Shown piece by piece: positions 6,068 to 10,262 of a stretch of 10,262 nt of DNA. The translations under genes were made by a program, and so were the position numbers. The notes beneath the pieces are model-generated. The model saw nothing but the letters and a program-made list of their open reading frames with translations. It searched no databases and was not told the origin of the DNA. The DNA comes from Paracoccaceae bacterium (lineage in GTDB: Bacteria > Pseudomonadota > Alphaproteobacteria > Rhodobacterales > Rhodobacteraceae): contig PWWF01000131.1 in NCBI GenBank assembly GCA_003561595.1, positions 1 to 10,262 on the forward strand, in the 5' to 3' direction. Each line of letters begins with the position of its first letter. The first letter of the stretch is position 1.

Positions 6068-6709
6068 ATGACACCGAATGAACAAAGCCAGGCGGCACTG
6101 GCCGTTTGCCAGCTTGCCCCCGTCATTCCCGTTCTGGTGATCGAGGATATCGCCCATGCCCGCCCGCTGGCCGAAGCGCTGGTGGCCGGCGGCCTGCCCG
6201 CGCTGGAAGTGACGCTGCGCACCGATTGCGCGCTGGATGCGATTGCGGCCATGGCGCAGGTGGACGGCGCTGTTCTGGGCGCAGGCACCGTGCTGAGCGC
6301 CGCACAGATGGCCGATGCCCGCGCGGCAGGCGCGCGCTTTGCCGTCGCGCCCGGTGCAACGCCCGCGCTGATTGACGCGGCCCGCATGCATGAACTGCCG
6401 CTGCTGCCCGGCGCGCAGACCTGTTCCGAGGTGATGACCCTGCTGGAACAGGGCTACAGCGTCCAGAAGTTCTTTCCGGCCGAAGCGATTGGCGGGGCAG
6501 CGGCGCTCAAGGCCATTGCCGGGCCGCTGCCGCAGGTCACGTTTTGTCCCACAGGAGGGATCACCGTAGCGCGCGCGCCTGACTACCTGTCGCTGCCGAA
6601 TGTGGCCTGTGTGGGCGGCAGTTGGGTCGCGCCCAAGGCGGCCATGGCCGCGGGCGACTGGGCGGCGATCACGGACCTGGCACGCGCGGCGGCACAACTG
6701 CCGCGCTGA
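6068..6709 (+). CDS. eda: KDPG/KHG aldolase (Entner-Doudoroff)
   Basis: Eda cleaves 2-keto-3-deoxy-6-phosphogluconate to pyruvate and glyceraldehyde 3-phosphate, the last step of the Entner-Doudoroff pathway, and also acts on 4-hydroxy-2-oxoglutarate. The 213-residue TIM-barrel protein has VIPVLVIED (19-27), ALEVTLRT (45-52; Glu47 the general base, Arg51 for phosphate), LGAGTVL (70-76), FAVAPGAT (91-98), QKFFPAE (133-139, Schiff-base Lys134) and FCPTGGI (159-165). Most relatives have Ser rather than Ala before PG. The ATG is preceded by GGAGGG (6055-6060) at ideal spacing. The gene stands alone with no edd, zwf or pgl beside it, and has its own promoter and palindrome. Identification of the family is secure; whether the main substrate is KDPG or KHG cannot be read from sequence. 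Confidence 0.94.
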   Translation: MTPNEQSQAALAVCQLAPVIPVLVIEDIAHARPLAEALVAGGLPALEVTLRTDCALDAIAAMAQVDGAVLGAGTVLSAAQMADARAAGARFAVAPGATPALIDAARMHELPLLPGAQTCSEVMTLLEQGYSVQKFFPAEAIGGAAALKAIAGPLPQVTFCPTGGITVARAPDYLSLPNVACVGGSWVAPKAAMAAGDWAAITDLARAAAQLPR

Positions 6710-6726
6710 CCCGGCAAATCACGTAA

Positions 6727-6742
6727 GTTGCAAGCATGCAAC
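6727..6742. repeat. Inverted repeat GTTGCA-N4-TGCAAC
   Basis: GTTGCA (6727-6732) and TGCAAC (6737-6742) form perfect 6-bp arms around AGCA, 18 bases after the eda stop. No T-run follows, so it looks more like a protein-binding site or small hairpin than a terminator. A related repeat lies at 6802-6821. Confidence 0.4.
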
Positions 6743-6801
6743 ACAGCGCGCCAGTGGCCTGCGCACGGGTAGACCACACATACATGGCCCATAGGCTGCG
6801 T

Positions 6802-6821
6802 GTTGCGACCAAAAACGCAAC
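6802..6821. repeat. Inverted repeat GTTGCG-N8-CGCAAC
   Basis: GTTGCG (6802-6807) and CGCAAC (6816-6821) are perfect 6-bp arms around ACCAAAAA, 24 bases before the lipoprotein ATG. It shares the GTTGC/GCAAC arms with the repeat at 6727-6742. It may lie at or just after the promoter; I see no convincing -35/-10 pair in this gap. Confidence 0.4.
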
Positions 6822-6844
6822 CTCAAGACGCGAAAGGGATATTC

Positions 6845-7039
6845 ATGACCCAACGCAGCCTAATGGCAGCAACTTCACTGGCATTCGTGCTTGGACTGGC
6901 AGCCTGTGCCCCCACGCCGAGCGCGCCACCGCCACCAGCGGATTTGGAGCCGCATGGCGACCCGATGGCCGGTGAACCGGAACCGATGGCCGAACCGCTA
7001 GAGGATGATATGGGCGCTGCCCCCATGCCGATTGACTGA
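6845..7039 (+). CDS. Small acidic, proline-rich lipoprotein of unknown function
   Basis: The 64-residue product begins MTQRSLMAATSLAFVLGLAAC, a textbook lipoprotein signal with lipobox LAAC (Cys21 lipidated). The mature part has only 44 residues and is disordered-looking, rich in Pro, Ala, Glu and Asp (PTPSAPPPPADLEP; MAGEPEPMAEPLEDDMG) with no recognisable domain. It should be anchored in the envelope after processing. The frame stays open upstream to 6800, but the ATG at 6845 has AAGGGA just before it and puts the signal peptide at the N terminus, so it is preferred. A strong terminator follows directly, making it a single-gene unit. Function is unknown; small lipoproteins like this are easily missed by annotation. 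Confidence 0.72.
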   Translation: MTQRSLMAATSLAFVLGLAACAPTPSAPPPPADLEPHGDPMAGEPEPMAEPLEDDMGAAPMPID

Positions 7040-7069
7040 GCCTGCCACAGGCGACAGACCGACCACAAG

Positions 7070-7107
7070 AATGCCAGCAGCCGTGACAGCCGGTCTGCTG
7101 GCATTTT
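7070..7107 (+). terminator. Terminator between the lipoprotein and puuD-like genes
   Basis: AATGCCAGCAG (7070-7080) and CTGCTGGCATT (7095-7105) form a perfect 11-bp stem, extended by CCG/CGG with one bulged T and closing on a 7-base loop. TTTT (7104-7107) completes a Rho-independent terminator on the plus strand. It separates two convergent genes and may also slow transcription from the other side, where the tail reads ATTCTTG. Confidence 0.8.
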
Positions 7108-7117
7108 CCGTTCCGGA

Positions 7118-7891
7118 TCAGGCGCTCAGCGCCCAAGGTCTGCGCCCCTCGGCCCAGGCGCGGGTGGCCTTGCCGAACGCCTCGAACAGCGGGCGTGATA
7201 CTGGGTCCAGCCCCGCGCGCCATTCGGGGTGCCACTGCACCGACAGCGTGAACCCGCGCGCGCCCGCGACATACAGCGCCTCTGCCGTGCCGTCGGGCGC
7301 GTGGCCGTCGATGACGATGCGCTTGCCCGCGCTCTTGACGCCCTGTCCGTGCAGCGTGTTGGTCATCACCTCGGCCGCGCCCATCAATTGGTGGAACACG
7401 CCGCCGTCGGTAAAGCGGACCGGATGGCGCAGGGCGAATTTCTCTTCCAGCGTGCCATCAGGCGGCATGCGGTGATTCATCCGCCCCGGCAGATCGCGGA
7501 TTTCGGGATGCAGCGTGCCGCCCATGGCGACATTGACCTCTTGAAAGCCACGGCAAACCCCGAAAAACGGCTGCCCGCGTTCGACACAGGCGCGCACCAG
7601 CGGCAGGGTGATGGCATCGCGCGCGCGATCAAAGGCACCATGGGCGGGGGTTTCCGCCTCGCCATATTCCTCGGGGTGGACATTGGGCCGCCCGCCGGTC
7701 AGCAGAAAGCCGTCACAGACTTCCATCAATTCCGCGACCGACACGAGCTTGGGGTCCGGCGGGATCACCAGCGGGATACAATCGGCCACCTGCGCCACGG
7801 CCTCGGAATTCATCGTGCCGCCCGCATGGGTGGGGTATTCGTCATTGATCAGATGCGAATTGCCGATAATGCCGACGATGGGTCTGCGCAT
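7118..7891 (-). CDS. Class I glutamine-amidotransferase-like hydrolase (gamma-Glu-GABA hydrolase/PuuD family)
   Basis: From the ATG at 7889-7891 the 257-residue protein starts MRRPIVGIIGN and matches the C26 peptidase/PuuD family. Motifs are LLTGGRPNVHPEEYG (oxyanion strand region), the nucleophile elbow FFGVCRGFQEVNVAMGGTLH with Cys113, and VQWHPEW with His221 and Glu223 completing the triad. PuuD itself hydrolyses gamma-glutamyl-GABA in putrescine breakdown; relatives act on other gamma-glutamyl amides. No other puu gene or aldehyde dehydrogenase lies nearby, so the substrate is uncertain and I give no symbol. A GTG at 7912 would add seven residues, but AGGAC sits at good spacing before the ATG, which also starts the conserved first strand. 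It converges on the small lipoprotein gene and shares a terminator with it. Confidence 0.88.
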   Translation of the reverse strand: MRRPIVGIIGNSHLINDEYPTHAGGTMNSEAVAQVADCIPLVIPPDPKLVSVAELMEVCDGFLLTGGRPNVHPEEYGEAETPAHGAFDRARDAITLPLVRACVERGQPFFGVCRGFQEVNVAMGGTLHPEIRDLPGRMNHRMPPDGTLEEKFALRHPVRFTDGGVFHQLMGAAEVMTNTLHGQGVKSAGKRIVIDGHAPDGTAEALYVAGARGFTLSVQWHPEWRAGLDPVSRPLFEAFGKATRAWAEGRRPWALSA

Positions 7892-7918
7892 GGGGTGTCC
7901 TGACTGTTCCACCCCCGT

Positions 7919-7946
7919 AATCTAGCAAATTCACCGCCAAGGTCGA
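7919..7946 (-). promoter_or_regulatory. Possible promoter of the PuuD-family gene
   Basis: On the minus strand TCGACC (7941-7946) and TAGATT (7919-7924) are 16 bases apart, each a 4/6 match. The predicted start near 7912 favours the ATG at 7891 over the GTG at 7912. The evidence is weak. Confidence 0.3.
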
Positions 7947-7963
7947 GAGGGGCTGGCCCGCCC

Positions 7964-8002
7964 GGCAGCCATACCGGATACCTTGCTGATGGCTGCCCGT
8001 TT
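7964..8002 (+). repeat. Orphan hairpin followed by CGTTTT
   Basis: GGCAGCCAT (7964-7972) and ATGGCTGCC (7989-7997) are perfect 9-bp arms around a 16-base loop; CGTTTT follows on the plus strand. It looks like a terminator, but no plus-strand gene lies just upstream, since the neighbour is transcribed away from it. It could end an unannotated short RNA or be an operator. Confidence 0.4.
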
Positions 8003-8083
8003 TCAGGGCAAGCCGCGCGGCCCGGATCGGGCGCCTATCAAGCGCACAGACCCGAAACGCCTCTTGCGCAGAGACAGCAGCGC

Positions 8084-8106
8084 TTGCAGGCTAAGCCACC
8101 CTGCAA
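8084..8106. repeat. Inverted repeat TTGCAGG-N9-CCTGCAA
   Basis: TTGCAGG (8084-8090) and CCTGCAA (8100-8106) are perfect 7-bp arms around CTAAGCCAC, 20 bases before the ATG at 8127. It could be an operator or a leader hairpin for the following gene. Confidence 0.4.
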
Positions 8107-8126
8107 CCTGACATGCGAGCCGCCCC

Positions 8127-8588
8127 ATGCCCCGCCCCTTTGACCCGGAGGATGTTCTCTGCCTTCCGCTCGTCGCCACCTTAGCAACTCGCGCTGCCGA
8201 TGGCGCGCCCCGCACTGCGCCTGTCTGGTTCCAATGGGAAGCAGACGCGCTGTTCATGCTGGGGGATGAAGGCTCCAGCTCGCTGCGCCGGATCGAACAG
8301 GACCCGCGGGTCGCTGTGGATATCATTGAGTATGACAATGCGCGCGGCATCATGCGCCATCTTGGATTGCGGGGGCGTGCATCGATTGAACCGATGGACG
8401 CAGCCGTGTTTCGACGCTTGCTGTCGCGCTATCTTGGCCCTGACGAACACCTCTGGAACCCGTGGTTCATCGACAATGTGGCAAAGATATCGGACCCGGC
8501 CGGCCGCCTGCTTTGCCTAGCTCCCGACAGCATTTTCACCAATGATGTAAGCTTCTTTCGCACCGGGCCGGACCTGGCGACGACATGA
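8127..8588 (+). CDS. Pyridoxamine 5'-phosphate oxidase-like (FMN-binding split barrel) protein
   Basis: The 153-residue protein has the pattern of small split-barrel flavin or F420 proteins: LPLVATLATRAADGAPRTAPVWFQW (13-37), then ALFMLGDEGSSSLRRIEQDPRVAVDII (41-67) and LRGRASIEPMD (81-91). The SSSLRRI segment is the usual phosphate-contact region of the cofactor pocket. The C-terminal third (FRRLLSRYLGPDEHLWNPWFI) is a helical segment as in general-stress PPOX-like relatives. The family holds pyridoxamine phosphate oxidases but also many reductases and heme or flavin binders of unknown substrate; at this length it is not a canonical PdxH. The start at 8127 lacks a strong ribosome-binding site, and a 7-bp hairpin lies just before it. 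It converges on the GNAT gene with 33 bases between stops. Confidence 0.78.
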   Translation: MPRPFDPEDVLCLPLVATLATRAADGAPRTAPVWFQWEADALFMLGDEGSSSLRRIEQDPRVAVDIIEYDNARGIMRHLGLRGRASIEPMDAAVFRRLLSRYLGPDEHLWNPWFIDNVAKISDPAGRLLCLAPDSIFTNDVSFFRTGPDLATT

Positions 8589-8621
8589 CCGCTCCTGCGC
8601 GGGACGGCCCGGTTCCGGGGA

Positions 8622-9173
8622 TCAGGGCCAATCACCACGTCGCAAGGCAAAGCTGTGCTGCATCTCCGGGCCTGCCCGCTGGGCAGAGCACGCGCCCACA
8701 TTGCGCCCCGTCTCGGCAAACCCCAGATCGCGCAGCAGCGCCATCGAGGCCGGGTTGTCGTGATAGACCTGCGCGTGCAGCTCATCGGCCAACCCGCAGT
8801 CAAAGACCATGCCGACAAAGGCGTGCAGCACGGGCCGCATGATCCCGCGCCCCTGTGCCTGTGGGGTCAGGAAATAGGCAAGATCGCCCTGCCCGGCCCC
8901 GGCATCGCCCAACAGCCCGATCGAGCCCAGAAACCCCGCGCCCCCATCCACCGCCAGCCGGATGGGGGGCAGGTCACGCGGGCCCATCTGCGCGACCAGT
9001 GCCTCGGCCTCGGCCAGGGGCCAGTCGGCGGGAAAGCGGAACAGCATGCGCCCGATGGCGGGCGTGGTGACAGCGGCGCGGAACGCGGGCGCATCGCCCC
9101 CCTGCAGGCGGCGCAGATGCAGCTCTGCCAGCGCGTCATGCGCAACCGGCAGGGGCAAGGGCAGCGGGGCCAC
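8622..9173 (-). CDS. GNAT family N-acetyltransferase (RimJ/RimL-like), second of a pair
   Basis: The 183-residue product carries a GNAT fold: ELHLRRLQGGDAPAFRAAV (17-35), FLGSIGLLGD (81-90), QGDLAYFLTPQAQGRGIM (95-112, with the Q-x-x-G-x-G acetyl-CoA loop) and VYHDNPASMALLRDLGFAETG (136-156), the typical end of the domain. The best start is GTG at 9171-9173, four bases after the stop of the upstream GNAT gene, with GAGGGG just before it; no ATG is available at the right place. This spacing implies coupling to the upstream gene. The frame is open far upstream, through the whole neighbouring GNAT gene, but that stretch is an out-of-frame shadow. RimJ/RimL-type enzymes acetylate N-termini or small molecules; the substrate here is unknown. 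Confidence 0.8.
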   Translation of the reverse strand: MAPLPLPLPVAHDALAELHLRRLQGGDAPAFRAAVTTPAIGRMLFRFPADWPLAEAEALVAQMGPRDLPPIRLAVDGGAGFLGSIGLLGDAGAGQGDLAYFLTPQAQGRGIMRPVLHAFVGMVFDCGLADELHAQVYHDNPASMALLRDLGFAETGRNVGACSAQRAGPEMQHSFALRRGDWP

Positions 9174-9177
9174 CCCC

Positions 9178-9723
9178 TCACATCCGCCGGATATAGGTCC
9201 AGGTCGGAACCGTGGCGCGGCGCGCGACGGAATAGGCTTCGGCATCGCCCAGATAGTCGAAACCTGCATTGACCAGCACATGGGCCGAGGCCGCATTGTC
9301 CTGAAACACCTCGGCAAACAGCGTCCGGGCCTTGTGCGGATTGGCCTTGATGACAGCGCGCACGGCCTCGGACGCGTAGCCTGCATTCCAGAAGGCGGGC
9401 GCCACCCAGAACCCGATCTGGTTTTGCGCGCGGTCCAGCGGCTTGAGCGACAAGAGCCCCAGCACCGTGCTTGACCCCACGCCAGAGCCATCGAGCACCC
9501 ACACATCCTCTTCCCGCTCGGGCGATGTGGCGCGCGTAATGAACTGCTCGGTCGCGCCGGGCGGCAGCGGATGCGGGATGGAGCGCGTGCCTTCGGCCAC
9601 GCGCTTGTCGCCCGTATACAGCGCCAGCGGCCCTGCATCGGACGGCTGCAACGGGCGCAGGATCAGCCGCGCACTGGTCAGGATCGGCTGATCGGCCCTG
9701 ATATCATTGTCTGTCAGGCTCAT
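9178..9723 (-). CDS. GNAT family N-acetyltransferase (RimJ/RimL-like), first of a pair
   Basis: The 181-residue protein starts MSLTDNDIRADQPILTSARL and continues with ILRPLQPSDAGPLALYTGD, the usual RimJ/RimL opening. LGLLSLKPLDRAQNQIGFWV (88-107) follows, then the acetyl-CoA loop region FWNAGYASEAVRAVI (111-125) and FQDNAASAHVLVNAGFDYLGD (140-160). The ATG at 9721-9723 has the very strong ribosome site GGAGGAG (9728-9734) at 4-base spacing; the open frame further upstream is not coding. A 7-bp hairpin abuts the ribosome site. The gene follows rplU-rpmA in the same direction, an arrangement I recall from other Rhodobacteraceae, but a terminator-like hairpin lies between. The substrate is unknown; a link to ribosomal protein acetylation would be speculation from context. 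Confidence 0.86.
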   Translation of the reverse strand: MSLTDNDIRADQPILTSARLILRPLQPSDAGPLALYTGDKRVAEGTRSIPHPLPPGATEQFITRATSPEREEDVWVLDGSGVGSSTVLGLLSLKPLDRAQNQIGFWVAPAFWNAGYASEAVRAVIKANPHKARTLFAEVFQDNAASAHVLVNAGFDYLGDAEAYSVARRATVPTWTYIRRM

Positions 9724-9734
9724 GTCACTCCTCC

Positions 9735-9755
9735 GGATCGCGTTGCGGGCGATCC
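9735..9755 (-). promoter_or_regulatory. Leader hairpin next to the GNAT ribosome-binding site
   Basis: GGATCGC (9735-9741) and GCGATCC (9749-9755) form perfect 7-bp arms around a 7-base loop. In the minus-strand RNA the hairpin ends at the base adjoining GGAGGAG (9728-9734), so it could affect ribosome access to, or protect, the GNAT message. Confidence 0.4.
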
Positions 9756-9806
9756 CCTCTTGAACACCGGTTATGCCGCCCCTCTCCCCTCGGCACAGCC
9801 GGAAAC

Positions 9807-9834
9807 GGGAAAGGGCCGGCGTGATAGCCGACCC
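9807..9834 (-). terminator. Terminator of rplU-rpmA
   Basis: On the minus strand GGGTCGGC (9834-9827) pairs with GCCGGCCC (9820-9813), with one G-U pair and a 6-base loop, and TTTCCCGTTT follows. It lies about 30 bases after the rpmA stop. The T-run is broken, so some read-through into the GNAT pair is possible. Confidence 0.6.
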
Positions 9835-9863
9835 TCTCCTACATGCAACGTGTAAAGGTTCGG

Positions 9864-10133
9864 CTACTCTGCGGCCTCGGCAATCGGCATGACCGATACG
9901 AAACTGCGACCTTTGAAACCCTTGGTAAAGACCACACGGCCTTCGGTCAGGGCAAACAGCGTATGGTCGCGGCCAATGCCGACATTCGTGCCCGGCCAAT
10001 GCTTGGTGCCGCGCTGACGCACGATGATGTTGCCTGCCACGACCTCCTGACCGCCATACAGCTTCACGCCAAGGCGGCGGCCTGCAGAATCGCGACCGTT
10101 ACGGGAGGACCCGCCTGCTTTCTTGTGTGCCAT
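9864..10133 (-). CDS. rpmA: 50S ribosomal protein L27
   Basis: The 89-residue protein begins [24 protein letters not shown] and continues with [43 protein letters not shown] and a short Ala/Glu tail, matching L27 throughout. L27 lies at the peptidyl-transferase centre, with its N-terminal tail reaching the tRNA ends; here the tail starts directly at MAHKKAGGS, without the cleaved leader seen in Firmicutes. The start is six bases after the rplU stop; its ribosome site AAGGAG (10143-10148) lies inside the last codons of rplU, so the two genes are translationally linked. This is the universal rplU-rpmA pair. Identification is certain. Confidence 0.98.
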   Translation of the reverse strand: MAHKKAGGSSRNGRDSAGRRLGVKLYGGQEVVAGNIIVRQRGTKHWPGTNVGIGRDHTLFALTEGRVVFTKGFKGRSFVSVMPIAEAAE

Positions 10134-10139
10134 GAGGGG

Positions 10140-10262
10140 TTACTCCTTCTCGGCTGCGAATTGTTGTGCCTGCTGGGTCCAGCCGTCACGTTCGATCCGG
10201 CCCTTGAACGACAGCTTGTCATCCATATAGGCAATCTCGGGCGCGGTCCAAGCGGCAATCTG
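10140..10262 (-). CDS. rplU: 50S ribosomal protein L21, C-terminal extension (partial)
   Basis: Only the last 40 residues are inside the window: QIAAWTAPEIAYMDDKLSFK followed by GRIERDGWTQQAQQFAAEKE, ending in TAA at 10140-10142; the rest lies beyond the right edge. This is not the normal L21 core. It matches the helix-hairpin-helix-like tail that I recall on L21 of Rhodobacteraceae and, in closely similar form, at the end of NuoE and other proteins in that family. The position directly before rpmA with a six-base gap makes the L21 assignment firm, although the L21 core itself is not visible. The frame was read from the sequence; longer frames overlapping this segment do not give a recognisable protein. 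Confidence 0.85.
   Translation of the reverse strand, partial: QIAAWTAPEIAYMDDKLSFKGRIERDGWTQQAQQFAAEKE

Noticed and set aside
7229..7903. Plus-strand open frame of 224 codons opposite the PuuD-family gene
   Set aside because: It is the antisense of a gene with a full Cys-His-Glu triad and has no recognisable motif of its own.
8622..9638. Single 338-codon frame spanning both GNAT genes, as if one fused protein
   Set aside because: Only the part from about 9173 downward reads as a GNAT protein. The rest is out of frame with the clear upstream GNAT gene, which has its own strong ribosome site.

Overview
The window reads as chromosomal DNA of a Rhodobacteraceae-type alphaproteobacterium (Rhodobacterales). 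The DNA is GC-rich with strongly GC-biased third codon positions. It carries an A-type RNase P RNA of alphaproteobacterial shape, a ribosomal protein L21 with the long C-terminal extension I associate with this family, the surE-pcm-nlpD order without rpoS, and a 3'-flank motif (GAGTATTTTTGGCAAGATGAA) that I remember as common in these genomes. I cannot name a genus.

Layout, left to right. Bases 1-485 are the 3' end of gatB (+). Bases 701-868 are rpmG (L33, -), with a promoter and an intrinsic terminator. Bases 961-1578 form a gene-poor gap with no recognisable gene. Bases 1579-1982 are rnpB (-), sharing a compact divergent promoter region with a DUF2235 alpha/beta hydrolase gene (2060-3241, +). 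Next come surE (3302-4087), pcm (4084-4728) and an nlpD-like lipoprotein gene (4809-5990), all + and tightly packed. A KDPG aldolase gene (eda, 6068-6709, +) follows, with a perfect 12-bp palindrome on its presumed transcription start. A 64-residue lipoprotein gene (6845-7039, +) ends at a strong terminator that faces a convergent class I glutamine-amidotransferase-like (PuuD-family) hydrolase (7118-7891, -). A split-barrel flavin-type oxidoreductase (8127-8588, +) converges on two GNAT acetyltransferases (8622-9173 and 9178-9723, -). These lie downstream of rpmA (L27, 9864-10133, -) and the 3' end of rplU (L21, 10140-10262, -).

How the genes work together. Much of the window is housekeeping: translation (gatB, rpmG, rplU, rpmA), tRNA processing (rnpB), and stationary-phase or damage maintenance (surE nucleotidase, pcm protein repair). 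The nlpD-like gene probably serves cell-wall hydrolase activation; its M23 domain has lost most zinc ligands. The eda gene stands alone with its own operator-like site, which suggests control by a sugar-responsive repressor.

I found no defence system, CRISPR array, insertion sequence, prophage or secretion cluster, and I do not think the window contains a clearly new multi-gene system. The points most worth a second look are small: the eda palindrome, GTTGC-type inverted repeats near the small lipoprotein, an orphan hairpin with a T-run near 7964-8002, the divergent rnpB/DUF2235 promoter region, the degenerate M23 protein, and the empty 600-bp stretch before rnpB.
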